A stretch of DNA of 64,000 bases from Mesaphorura yosii. Lineage: Eukaryota > Arthropoda > Collembola > Poduromorpha > Tullbergiidae. Shown here in pieces: positions 1-14,000 of the stretch. The notes below the pieces were generated by a model that saw only the letters and a list, made by a program, of their open reading frames with translations, did not search any database and was not told the origin of the DNA. Every line of letters starts with the position of its first letter. Within the stretch, counting starts at the first letter, position 1. Made by a program: the position numbers and the translations under genes. Location of the stretch: positions 62,001 through 126,000 of the forward strand of contig WIXG01000004.1 in the NCBI GenBank assembly GCA_009869945.1. Reading direction: 5' to 3'.

Positions 1-192
1 CATACTTCTATGGATTTATCAGCGTAGAGGAGAGTTGGAATCGTTCAATCAATTAACCAGAAGTGTGGAAGTGGAGCGAAGCCGGGCTTAGAGATAATTT
101 TCTTTTGTAAAAACTTTAGGTTTCCATTGCAAGATTGAGATGAGTGCTGCTGGATATCTCGATTGGGGAGCTTGACTGCTAGACATTGTTTC

Positions 193-2062
193 TTATAGCC
201 AAACGATCAAGCTGGGCTTCGGAATTCCTCCTATCTGACAGTTGACAGTGTGACTTCTCCCGTTCACAATAAAGACGGCATCTGATGACGGGGTGACTAA
301 GTAATTACTGAAAAGATGACTAGATGATGATGATGATATGGGGCGCTGATCACTTCGCCAAACACTACTCGTCTGAAGTGCCCCACCAACTCCTGACACC
401 ATTTCAACTTTGCCTGTGGAATAAGTTGGAATACTTTTATGAGAAAGCGACGAATAAATACAGAAATGGATGCATTTTGCACTGATTTCTTTTTGCACTT
501 ACCACTCTCTAGATTTAGAAACAAAACTTCGTCCTTATCTGCACAGCTTGCGTACAGATCGTACGTGTGCAGACGCTGCGACGGGAAAAACGATATATCG
601 CTGATATTCAGTGATGTCTTCACATCGAAAACAAACTCAAGTCCATTTTCTACAAAAACAATATACCATTGATTAATTCCCATTGGGATGGGCAGCAAAA
701 ACAATGCATTTAATGAAATGAAAATAACCTTTAACGAACTGCAGCATCAAAGTTGTGCCGTCGGAATTGTGAGTAATTGTGATGAGTTTCCGGCTATCTG
801 GGCTCAAATAAGGTCGTCCGAAACGATCTCCTTTGAAATAGACCACGGCGTCCGTGAGAGCATCGAGCACAAGTTGCCCGGTCGGTCGTTTTGTGACCGG
901 CTCAAAGCATTCGACAATGATCATGCCGTCTGCAAATAAACAAAAGGATGAGGACGATGTCAGACATTGTTATTCTCCCGGAGGACAAGATCTGCATCTG
1001 CATTGATTGGTCGTGTGACTTGTACTCACATAAAGCTGAGAACTCCACATGGTGCGGGAAGCAATTGTACGGAGTGAGATCGATCGACTTGGTGTAGCGA
1101 ATTCCAATAAGATCCATTTTGTACAAGCCTGAAATAAAACAAAACAAAACTTCAAAACTTCACTCCAGTGTGCAATGTCCTTTCAGTCTTCAGTCTTCAG
1201 TCTTCATTTCTTGTTTTAAAGTTAACGTATTCGGTGAATTTCTAAGTTATTAATTAATTTATAATTATTAATATTATTATTTAATACATTAATTTATTCG
1301 ATGAAGCTCCGAGATATCCAAACATTCAACCTGTGTTTCGTGAATTGGGTGCAAAGGTATTGTAATAACTAAATTTTGTTCATTAATTCTAAAAGCTAAA
1401 CTTCCATATAGTAGTTCAAATCGTCAAATAAAGGGTCATCCACTTAACGACTAAAATGTTTGATTACCTCGAGCATTTTTGTGCGACACGTATGCGAATC
1501 TAAACTGTGAACTTGACTTGAGATCCGGCGGTAGGAAAATACTTTCTACAAGATCGAAGTGGCTGTCAATGGGTTCTGGATGTACGGTGTGGTGCTTCTT
1601 CTTCTCATTCGCGTCGCGAATGACTTGAAGTGTTTTTTGTGCACCGCTTTCATCCTTCCGCCAGCAACGAACCCACACTTGATCCAGATGCGGAACATAG
1701 TTGAGCTCCACTGGGAAACGGTCAGTGGAGACAACGTCCACTACCACCATTTGTGTAATTGAGATTACAAGAATGCGGTCCAATTTTGGTTGCGAGACAT
1801 AGACATAAGTAGACGCAACTGGAATCGCGCTGCCCCACTCACAAACTTGCCCATGTTCACCGCATACGTACTCCTACAGTAATGAAAGTTATAACTTTAG
1901 CGATCATATTGGAACAGTTAAGTCGTGCATGCGCGACTGTTACCTGTGTTCCAGGAATGATGTCCGTTGCACTGATCTGGTGCTGAATTCTGCAGTTGTC
2001 AGGATTGTAAACAGAAATTCCAAGTTCATGAAACACGAAAAATTCAGATTCGTTGGCTTGTC
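193..2062 (-). CDS. FSTL5-like coding exons 10-15: C-terminal domain
   Basis: Exons 2062-1944, 1873-1468, 1128-1030, 929-729, 649-503 and 413-193 encode residues 746-1142. Recognisable family stretches include EYVCGEHGQVCEWGSA, YVYVSQPKLDRILVISIT, HLDQVWVRCW and VFIVNGRSHTVNCQIGG. The repeated beta-strand pattern fits the propeller-like region of FSTL4/5. The stop lies at 195-193. The 3' UTR starts at 192 and leaves the window; no AATAAA signal is seen in that part. Confidence 0.9.
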
Positions 2063-5000
2063 CTACAAAATAGCATACAGAATTACAGAATTTAAGAACG
2101 TGAACGAATGCAATGAATGAATGGATACTTTATGAGTACAAACTGCACCTGTTGAAGGTGTCTCATCATCAATCACAACCAGCGAAGCAATGTCAAGACG
2201 TTTGCCAGCAGAGTTCTCAGCCTCACAAATGTATGCCCCCGTAGATGCAAAGTAAATGTCTTTGAAAGTAAATAAAGATATTAAATGTAAACACATATTA
2301 AGCATTAATTCTCGGTCATATGTTCGGTCATTTACTTACCTTTCAGCGTTAACCGAATTGAGTCGCCCGTGATGATGTACTTCTCGCTGTCTGGCAAAAG
2401 CGGGTCGTCATTCTTCAACCACCTCACGACCGGCATTGGCTGTGCGTTCACGCGACATTCCAGAGTGACCTGCTGGCCAGGTTTCTCCCACACCATGTGA
2501 GGAGTGACTTTTACATCTGGAAGTGCTGCAAAACAGGTTGGCCAGCGGTTAGGATTTAAAATACTCGAGTCACAGAGCCGATTCTTACTTTGAACGGTGA
2601 GCATGTGGGTCTGTACCACTTTGTCATTGCGCTGAGCTTGACATGTGTAATTTCCAGCGTGAAGGAGTTGGATTTTGCTCAAGAATAAAGTCCCGTCCGA
2701 GAAAACACGCACTTGATCTTCTTGGTTCAGCGTTGACAAATCCACGCCATATCTTTTCCATACAATGGGCGTCGGTGGATTTCCATTGATGTCGCATTTC
2801 AACTCAACGTTCTCGCCGACATTGACCGTGACTTGTGTGACCTCGACTGCTTTGTCAAGTGAAATAACTGAAACACCTGCAATGAAACGTGGTACTATAA
2901 TGGAATCCCTTCAATCTCCCAGCTTAAGTTGAAAACTCTTACTGTACAGCTTGTTGAATGCAGTATAGAACTCATTGATACTCAGCTGACTGTTGCGGTC
3001 TTCGTCATCAAATCGGAGGAGGTCGACAAGAGTGCATCCGGGTGCAAGCCTGCCGAGGTTTTGTTCCTTTCCCATCTGAAAGGTGGATGGAATTAAAGTG
3101 CATTAATAAATGCTGTCATAAAGGTTTATGCGCGTGAAATGCAATTAGAATTCACATCATGCGAACAGCCAACATCATCAGCAGTATAATTCTGCTTTAG
3201 TTTATTATCACCAGCCAGCACAATGTTATAACAAGCATGGTGTTCATTAGAACTTTCACTGTGTATCCTCCATTTAGTGCCAGGACCATCAATCATCACT
3301 TTCATCAGACACTGTCTGTGTCTGACTTAATGAGCTCATTAGTAAAGTGATAATGAGACTTGGAGATCCTGTTACGTTGAAGAGTGCAAAGTGGCAACTT
3401 CCACAACGCACAGCGGACCAGCCAATGCAATATATAGAGCTAATCCGTAGCTTGCTACATTCTATCATAAAGTGTCAGGAGATTCAATGATGATGAGCCT
3501 AAAGTAAATTCTCTACGTAATACTAAAACTGTCGTGCGTGCAGCTAATTACTGTGAAAATAAGTATCGAACTCACTTTCTCCAGCTCCTCATACTCCAGG
3601 GCACCGTTGTTGTTTTGGTCAAAGTGGGAGAACATGAGACTCAGCAAGTAATCTTTGCCTGCTTCAGGTCCATCACCCAATTCCTCGTTGTAGAAACTTC
3701 TTCTGTGTTGAGATTCGGGCTTCTTTCTCTGCCTTTCGTTGGCGCTTTCCATTGCCTTCTTGAAGTTCTGAACTCCACCAATCATTTTTTCATGGGAGTA
3801 TAAAAGGAGGTTGTCCTGCAAAGTGAAAGCATAGCATTCAGAATTCATAAATTCATAATCTCACAATTCAAAATTTTTAAAAATGAAATCAATTTATAAC
3901 GCAATGCAATTTCAAAACATAATTTAGCCGTCAGTGTCAAATGTCAAGTACGACAATTAATCACAGGGGATTCCACAATGAAGAGCGTGAGGATAATAAA
4001 TGGCTATTTCGGAGGTTACGTTTCCTCGTTCCTTCGCACTGCAAAGCGTATTCAAATATTGAGGCTCGCCTTCGCACGACGCTCTGCGTGAGAGAAAATT
4101 GTGAGTATGGCTCAATCCTTTCATAAATCTGCGAGTTTTTATGCTGCGCCATGTGTGACAGTGACAGGTGACCAATCTGTGCTGGAATGATTTCAAACTT
4201 TTGAAATCCTGTCCTGTGCGTGCTTTTGTACTCGCATTCCTCCCTCTGCTTGTGACCAAAAATGGATGGGAATGTGAAAATGAAATTTTTTATTTATGTC
4301 AAGTTCAATTGCTCTCTAAAATCATGTAATCTATTTGAGACCCACTTGAATAGAGACGAAGCAAGTTATCTGCCGGTGGCAGATTTCCATTTCTATTCAT
4401 AACACTGTTGGGTCCTATGCTGTCCACTACACAAACAAACCAATCTGTGTTATGTCCTGTACTACGTACAGGAAATGGCCATAAATGTACGTGTGGAATA
4501 ACGCGAGAAAGGGTTCGGGTTCCTATTTGAATTAAATCCATTTTCCTCCTGGAAATTGTGCTGCACATCTCTCGGCCGATCTTCCCGCAGCGCAGTCAGT
4601 GCGTGTGTGTCCAAAATATTAAAGTAAAATAAAAATAAGCCGACCGGAAGACGGAAAATGTTATTGCATCTGAATTGTGAATATGGAAGTAAAGTAACTC
4701 AGGGAATGCATTCAGTCAAGTCAGATCTCATTGCCCTGAGAAGCGAGAATATTTTCGAAACTCTTCGCACGTACTTTTAATATTTCATATTCCTGAGGCG
4801 AGCAAACAGATGAAGATGAATCTCGTCTTGGTTCGTTGTCGACGTGCACTTTCCTCCCACCACTGCTGCTGGTCTTCTTCGGCTTTTGCTGCTGCTTGGA
4901 CTTCTTTGCCGGCTTCCTTACCGTATCCACTTCTTTCGGGTAGAAAGTCAGATCATTGTCATCCATCCTTGTCGCTCTATCATTCTTGATGTCGTTCCGC

Positions 5001-8000
5001 CCGTTGTACTTTGTATTTGTCGCGTCCGTATCAAAATCGTCATTTTTTCCGTCCGTGTCTTGATGACCGACTCCGTCGCCGTCATCGTCATCGAGTTCGT
5101 CGTCGTCGTCTTCATCATCATCATCCAGCTCGGCCTCCAAAACCTCCATCACGTCCAGGGCAGTCTGGCCAAGCTTCGGAAGACCAGGCAGCGGCCCGAG
5201 CCCACTTTTGGTATCCACGTAGTACGGAGTGGCTGGAGTGGAAGCCGAGGATTTTCTTGTTTCAGCTGATTTCACAGGAGCTTTGACTTTATAATCAAGT
5301 TCAAGCTTGGAAGAGTCAAACTTTGGCCAGTTCTCAAGTTCAATTTTTCCTCCGCCTGGAATTCCAGAAAGGAAGCAGTTCGTCAGATCATACAAAGCGG
5401 ATAGTGGATATTGCGAGCAGGGAATATGTGTACACTATAAATATATTGTAACGGTTCATGGCTCATTCTTTCTCTTCTTTTTTTAAACGACACGAGTTGA
5501 ATTAATAACGAAATTTTGAACTTAAAAAAGTTGAAGCAGTGTAGCGAGACTGTAGCATTTTGGACCCCTCTCAAATGAAATCTGAGACGGCCTGCCGCCC
5601 TCTTCTCGCAATGATGTTATTGTTAAGTTCTTGGGAAGATGATATATTTTTCAAGTTTTCGTCTGGCTTCACTACACTTCAACTTTTCCTTCGGGTGAAA
5701 GGGAAGTGCTTATTACCAGGAGGATTGACGTGAATGACCCAAGGCCCAAGATGGTTTTGGACCTGACACGAGAGCCAGATGAATTTATTGATCAGTACTG
5801 TACTATTGATCTGCACCGCGCCGTTTCTGTACTTATAACCTCAACTCATTTCTAGAATGATGTGACGCTCCTTTAAGGGTTTTTATTGACGATGCAGACG
5901 TTTTTCGTGGAATTAACGTGCACTTTTGTTTTGTGGTTGCGACTCAATTTAGGAAGATGAAACACTGACGATAGCGAGCTGCTACTGTAATTACGTCTGA
6001 TTCGCTTCTGCTTGATTGCTGACTACTTTCCAAACTCATAAAAATTCTGAATCGCTTGCAAGATTTATACCCTTTGGACATGTCCTGTGATGATTACGAA
6101 TCGATCATAGTCCAGTGTCTCACCCAAAAACGAAGTAAACCTCGTCCGAAGTGTGTGTGGTATAATGTTTGTAGCCACATACTATTTGTAATGGAGCAAG
6201 CATTCTTCTTCTATGAGACTTGTTCGTCGTTATTTTAAAAAAAAATGGTCAATGGCTGTAAAATATTTGACACCTGAATATGGTTGTGAGTGTAAGGGCT
6301 TAAGGACATCAAAAGCAAAAACATTCGCCACCATCTTTCCGTCAATTTCTTTTCCAAAGGACTAAACCTTAAACATTAAACCTAACCGCCCAACCGTTAA
6401 AGAATCAAGTGTGAAAAGTTCTTAGGGAACATCTTTCAAGCCAAACAAAAATGAGGACGTGAACGCAATCGGAAAAACAATTCAGGCGTGCATAATAATG
6501 GTCTTATTCGTTTTGGATTAAACGTCTCGTCAGCCATATCGGACGAAGTTTTGACTGTTAACAATCCCAATCGTTACTTCAAAGACATGAATTAATTCCA
6601 GGCGATTATGGGCGATATCGTCAAATAACGAGCGAATTTGATTTCCCGTTGTAGTCGAACAGCCCCAATATCCAATTTCAAAAATTTAATCAAAACTTCA
6701 GACGAGGGCTCCCGCCTGCAAGTTGTGAGCTGCTGCTGAAAATCTGAGTCTCAAAAACCAAGTGAGGAGAGGCGAGATTGAAGCAAATGAAGTATAATGT
6801 AAACTACCAACAACTTGTGCGTTGTGCCTGTTGTATTTATATGCTAATAACTTGAGCAAATATTTTTCATTCTTTGCAGCTTTGCTTCTTTCTGCTTTCT
6901 CCGTGCATTTTTATTCTGAACTCAAGTGATCCTACACTGCTCTGTCCGGGTCTCTGTACTTTTGTCTTGAATGTTAAACTTGAACGAAAAGTGGAAAAAA
7001 CTTGTGTAATATTGAAAAGTATTTATAAAACTTCTCCAGCGAATCTCTTCCTCTGTCTTGTCTGCTCTGAGATATTCATAAAAATTCTTTCCCTTTCTTG
7101 TGCGTCGCGTTGCCTCAGTCGAACCGAGACTGTCTGGCCTAGCTCGTCTTTAGTATTCTTGTGTACATTTCGCAAGCAGCACAGTAAAGAGAAAAGTTTC
7201 GGAATCAGGAAGAGGCACGAAGAAGAGAGACAAGCAGTAAAGTGTCGGCAAGACTTATGATGCCGATTTTTCATTTCCACTTGGCTTTCTATTCTTGTGC
7301 ACACAACGCAAGAATTGCACAATGCAAAATAAAAAGTACGCGGAGATAAGTTTAAGACGAGATTCCGATTCATAAAACTACAACTGCGACTTTCTGTTGC
7401 ACTGCAACAGTCTGCAAGTGTGAAAGTTTAAATCTTTCACAGGCACAAGCCGCGATCTCGCGATCCTTTCGCTGTCACTCGCTGCTTAAAATGTATTTGT
7501 CTATTTTCTTCTTATTCAAAGCCAACGCGATGTGGTGCTCAAATATTCAAATTCTATTTTCTCTGCTGCGTGTATCCTTTTTACAACTTTTGATACACTT
7601 AACCTGCTCATCTTTTCACTTTGTACGAGCTGCCGCTCTCCTTCTTTTATGTTGGAATACTCTAGATATTGAACACAAACATTCGGCATAAGCCTGAATT
7701 TTTAAACCCTCTACCCTCTTGTCTTTTGGCTGACACACCGAAAGGCTACTCTGCTCTCCTTTCATTGAACGTCGTGTTTTACTCACGCAATTGTTTTTAC
7801 GACAACATACAACGGAGCAAGGTTCACGTTCGGTGGATATAAAATATTTTTATTGCGAACAAAATAATAAAAATTTCCTGGCTGTGCTTTTATGTGCCAA
7901 ATGAAAGCTGGAGAAGGAGTTTTTCTCTCTCTTTGATGCATTTTGCCTTCAGGTACACGTGTACAGAAAAAAGATCTATGTTGTGTTGAGCAAAAATATA

Positions 8001-11000
8001 GCCAAAATCGTAAAAAGATGGATTTGCCTTGCATTTGAGGGAATTTCGCGTCGAACTAGACTCCAATTTCTTCTGCAAGGAGGAAGCTTCCGGATTCACA
8101 TGCTAAATGACTAAACTGGTAAAATTGAGCTGTTCTTTTTGTGTATAATTGCATTGTACACAATTGAAATATGCATAATTAAGCAATTTATTGATTCTGT
8201 TTCGGTCGAAGTTCGGTGGACTTGTAAGATAAAAGCATTGGAAAGTAACAACTCTATATGGTTGCATGAAGTGAAGGAACCACATACGCAGAGAGAAAGC
8301 AAGTGATCTCATGAAATATGCCGACTCACGAAGCACGAAGTTATTGTGAGCTCATTCACTTCAGCCAGTCCTGCGTTGGCTTTGCTGTCGGTATAAATGA
8401 CTACCAAATTCTCATCAGATATGAACTCCCATTTTTCTACTTTTCTCCGCAGAAACATGGAAGATACTCATACATGGAATAATGCGCCCAAATGTGTATT
8501 CGTATGTATGCGTGAACGTCTGCACAATTTTTCTTCCCGGTTGCTTTCCTCCTCTTATCCATTTAGTCCATTATGCCTGCCTGCAGTGCACTGCGTTGTT
8601 TTCCGGAGCAGTGCCGTGAGTAAGTAAATGCATAAAAAAGCATGAAAGAATCACCGCCCATTTCACATTTACAATTCCTCGCACTCTGCCGTTTTCGCTG
8701 TCGCTGCGATGCAATTCTAGCATTTTGTTGGCTTCATGCATGGTGCAGGGCAAATATGAAATATTGCGACGAAGACACTGGCGGTTAGATGAGCAATGTC
8801 ACTGCTGCCCGTGAATGGGCTTTTATTGTGTGTTACCATTTTAGTCCCAGCTAGTTTATAAAACTTGCACCACACAAAATTACTCGTAGGAGTTCGTCTC
8901 TGACAATTTTCTCGATTCGCTCGCACTGGGACCAGAAAAATAGTCTACACTTTCCAGTATGAAGGATGACGACGATGACTTGTTCAGGCATCGCAAGTTA
9001 AATGAAAAAATGCGAAACAAGATTACTGCACTAGACACAGTAGATTAATAAGCATGACAAACATGTCCAAATTTCTCCTTCGTCTCTCAAAGGAGCCAAG
9101 CGCAGAAGGTGTCGTTGTTGCTTAAGTCCAGTGTAAATTGTATTTGTAAGAAGGTTTGCCGCCCAGCGTCTTGCACGCACTTCGCTTAGCATTGCCACGA
9201 GCCGGAGGTAAATGCTTTTATTTAAAATTGTTATGCATATAAAAAGTGTTTGCAAGTGAATGACTTTATGAGTATTGCTCTTTTGGGACTGAACCAAGTA
9301 AATACACGATGCGTGAGTCTTGCGTAACTGCTTGCAGTGTTCAGTGCTTGCGCAAGTAAGCGATATTGCGAAGTATTCTGAATAATGCAGGAGATGAGAA
9401 TAAGTGCGAACGAACGCACAACTTAAGCGTGACTGTCTACAAGAATGTTTTCTCCAATTGCTCATGCCGACAGCCACCATCACCGGTCCGGACTGCTGGA
9501 CCCGACGCTCAGTCTGTGAGCATGAATAAATATGAAGTGTGAAAAGAAAATATACATACAAATTTATGTGAATTGCCTCTTTGCACACTCTTACAAACTA
9601 TTTTCCTATGTTTTATTATTGCCCCGCGTATTTGCATTAAATTCCCGCTCATACTCAAATCTTCTTGCAGGCCAGGCAGACGCACTTTACTTTCGATGCT
9701 CTCTCCACTTGGGCAAATTATTTTGAATGTTTTCGTACTTCAAATTGTATATTTTATATTTATGATTATATCTTGCAATTTTTCGTAACTCTAAATCTTA
9801 CTTTTTTCGTACACTTTGGAATTTAAAATGTATTGAACTGGTGCTCTCGTACTTTTCGCAATCGCGATTCAACCCAACTCAGCACGGAGTAATAGAGAAA
9901 TTATTTATGAAGACCATTATATTTATTGTTATGTTATTCAATAACTTTTTCAACTATTTATAGCTCACGCAGAATGTGAAATGCGAAATGCAGAGAACGA
10001 GTCATTTTGGCCTGGGTCGGGCGAAGTTCATTACTGTTACGAGGAAGCCGAATCTTGTAAATATTACGGTTTATGCGTGGCGTAATGGAATGTGCACTGT
10101 ATAAATATAAAATTTGCATAATTTATCTTTTCAATTTCCACGCATAATGCGGCCGCCATGTCAAGCTTAGAGCTAGCAGGCAGTCGAAGAAGGACTGAAC
10201 TTTTAAAATGATGCCACACTGAAATAAATTTTAAATTGGAAAATGTGGGTAAACTTTGAGAGTTGGAATGTGAAGAGAAGGAATCAAGCAGTTCAATGCA
10301 CGGCACAACGCGACGTGAAGATACGCGCTTGATTGAATGGATTTGGCTTAAGTGCGTGTGGGCCACGCATTTGTGAGCCAAAATCGAAGAAAGAATTTTT
10401 GAATCCACTTTCCCGTCTGAGAAACAAGTGAAAAGGCTTAAACCAAAAATGACTTTTCCTTTCCTTCCTTTGACTTTCTCAAAGCGTGGGGAGTCAGGTG
10501 AGAAGGCAAGCAAGAAGTTTGAGAGATTCTTGGTGAAACTAGTCCCATCAATTCTCTTCTTAGCTGACAGGACCTGACATATGCTCTACAGCAACGTGCT
10601 TACACGTCGAGCGGTTGTAAGACCAAATGCTGAGGAATTGCGATAGAGCAGCGAAGAAACTCGGCATGGAATGGGCAGCAGCGAAGGAGGTGAAAGTTGC
10701 TTTTAGTCTTTGCACTTTAGCCGCTGGTGGACTCAACACCAGGATGGACATACCTAAACTTTTTACCTTTCTCTCAACACCAAACTAACAAACATGTTTG
10801 TAAAAACTCTGAACTCTGATGAAAACTTCCTCATAAAAATTTTTAAAAGTTGTAACCCAGTTTCGATAAGTGGAAGAAGTTTCACCCATTCGAAATTTAA
10901 AACTTCAGGAGGCCTCTGGCGCGGACTGCGGTGCGTTTGGCACTTCAATAGTGGAGTGAAAGGAGAAAGATAAGAATACCTGAGCAACATGTACAATGAC

Positions 11001-14000
11001 ACTGACCAGGCACCCGTTTTTGATTTAGCCAAGTTACTTTTCGAATTTCGACTTTCCACCTTTGATCGAACATACAATCCGAACTCACTCAATTTTCCTT
11101 GTATGATTCAAACTTTTGACTACTCCTTTGAAAGGAAGGAACTGGGTTCAACAGATTACGGTTCGTGGTGTATAATTCAGTTGCCCGGCGCCTCTTCTAC
11201 AAGTCTACACTGTAATGTTTACGCCTACTTTGAATCTTGTACAACGTCTAATGAAACTAACTTTCTCTCATCACATTAGTGGCCCAGGAAGACTGCTGAG
11301 AACGAGGATCGCTCGCCTGGCATCATGCGAGAAGATCACTCATGGTCATCATGATCATCAGTTACACGGTGAACGGTGTTTTTGCTTCCTCGCAACCAAC
11401 TAACCTATTTTTCGATTGCTTGCTCTCAGTTCTGCCTCTGAGACGCAAGGTGGATGAGTAACAAGAGAACTCTTCGTTTAGTTTCCAGCAAGTGACTGGA
11501 ATAAGAAAGTATCCAGGAAGGTATTGAGCAAGCATAGATCATAGAAAAGATTGAGAATGAAGAAGATTTGTGAGAAAGGAGCAGAAAATGTAGGAGAGAA
11601 TCAAATCCCCTGGAGTCGTCTTCTTCAGCATTTGCTCTTATTTTTCTTGATCTATAATTCTTTCATCTTTCAAAGAGGTCGAAAGAAAAGACGACCGACC
11701 GACCGACCAGCCGTCGAGTCGTGCAGGTTCAGGTTCGGCGAAAAACAAAAGGCAAGAGAAAATCTGAAACTTTTGATCTGGTCGCGGAAGAAATGCTTGC
11801 AATCCTTTCACGTCTCGGATTTAGCTGGTCGTGTGCACGGCACGCACAAGGAGACTGCAGTGGAGAGAGTGGAAGTTCATCTCATCCATAATACGGAGGA
11901 ACTGCAAGAATTCTTGATGACAATATAATGCATTCTTTGCTCATAACATTCGGCGTGATAAACACGATACGACAAAGTACGACGACCGGACACGTACGAG
12001 TAATAATAACCATAAATATTCCGTGCATGCTCGTCTTATTTGTACTGTACACGGCTGGTCTCTGGTTGGCCTGTGGGACAGAAGATCAATACGAAATCTG
12101 AGAAAGAAAGGATTTTTGATGAGAAAAGACAAAAGAAAATATTTATATGAAGCCAAATCTCACATGGGAAACTCGACTCTTGTCTTGTCGACGTGAGCTA
12201 CGTACAAATAATGGCCATGGTCATGGCGTGCTGCCGTCTGTACTGATTTTGCTTAGTGCCCGTGTGGCACATCAGGAAATAATGAACTTCTACCCCGTTT
12301 CGCTCTTTTCTTTTCGGTTCAGGAAGATTTGATGAGTTTATGACGTGATCCGATTACCTTTCATTCGACTTTAATAAGGATGTTCAGCTCGGCCATTTTG
12401 ACAGGTCGAAGTGGAAATAATGAGTTACTTACGATTCAGAAGAGGCAGAGCAATCGGAGCATCATTAATGTGTCGGTCTGTTTTCACGTCTTCGTCGTCG
12501 TCATCGTCATCATTTTCGTTGTCCTTTGAATCTTTGTCGTTGCTTTGCTTTGTGTTTTTGAACAGGTCGTAATTGTCGCCGTCGCTGCTCTTTGCAATTA
12601 GCTTGTTGCTGACAACTTTTCGATCGTCCTTATTAGTTTCGCCTTCCAGCCTATTCTTGCCTGCATCATCGTAACCAAAATCATCATCTTCGTCACTATC
12701 GTTGTCCTTTTCATCTTCAAAGCAGATTCCAGTGTGGTCAATGTAAATCAACGTGTTTGAAAGGCAAGCCGTCCGGTGTAGATCACAATGACTCGTGTAC
12801 AGCTTCCCGTCCGAACCGCAAACTTTCTTTGTGGTGACTCCGAGATTGGGGCAATGCTTTTGACAAACACATTCTGGCATTCCGTTTTTACCGCTTTGGC
12901 ATTCTTTGCCGTGCCCACACCACCAGCCTTGGCAAACATCGGTATTCGAGCTTGTTTGCACTGCAAAATTAAATTCGTGTTAATAGCCAAGCTTAATTTT
13001 ATTTCGGCAGAAGAATTTACCAGTGTGTTGGTCGTCCGACCTATCCTTTTCATTTGGTAACGTGGTTTTCGACTCATCTTTCGTCCTTTGATGCCTGGAG
13101 AATCTCTGCAAATTGAAAACAAAAAAGAATAGTGTAAATACAAATGTGAAAATTAATTTGAACCAATTTGTATTTCGTGATCCGTAGATTGAATTTCTGG
13201 GGTACAAACGTGAAATACTTTTAATAAACTAATTCAAGTATGAAATACAAATGAAATGAATGAAAGTAATTATCCATCAATGCTCTTGACATGTGCAAAT
13301 ATTTTCTGTCAACCTTTGATGTGGAAATTTTCAACAGAAATTGGTTGAAAAATGTCTTGGAGCATTAATTAGTTTGTTGTTGACACAACTCAGCCTAATA
13401 AATAATATTAGACACGCTCTTTTGGACCAAATGTATCCCACAATTTAAGCGTTTCAAATAGAGATGAATTCTGTTCGTGTTTGTAATTCTGAGTTCATGG
13501 GTAGGAACCGGGAACAGGAGAGGAAATATGCAAAATACACTTCCAGTTTTGAGTACGTGCTTGCAAATATCAGGGTGCGGAGTCACAGGAAGGAATGGCA
13601 ACTCTACAGCGCTTAAAGCGTAGAATTTAGGCTGGAACGACAGGAGGATGATTTATTTACATCTTGCTCCTCTCCCAACAGGAAAACGAGAACGAGATTC
13701 GAGTCTGTCTCTGATCACAAATAAGATCAGAAAGTATGGCTGTAATTTATTTTCCATATACATAATTTCCTGCGAGACTGCACGCCATGATGTTTTCAAA
13801 CTTTAGCCTCATTCTATACTCAGTTTAAATTAGACTACTAGCGCTCCTTCCCTTGTGTAGACATTGGCTACGTGAAATTACGTAATTAGCAAATGACAAC
13901 CACACAACGAAAGCGTATAATATAACTAGTAACAGTGTCCTAGTTCCAGCGCCAACAGACAACCTGGCTTTAGATCTTGTCCCATTCTTGAACGGGGCAA

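Noticed and set aside
9031..9588. 185-codon open frame on the minus strand
   Set aside because: No domain and random-looking composition; it lies inside an intron of the FSTL5-like gene.
11551..11928. 125-codon open frame on the + strand inside the FSTL5-like intron
   Set aside because: Basic, low-complexity protein with no match I know and no promoter or splice support.
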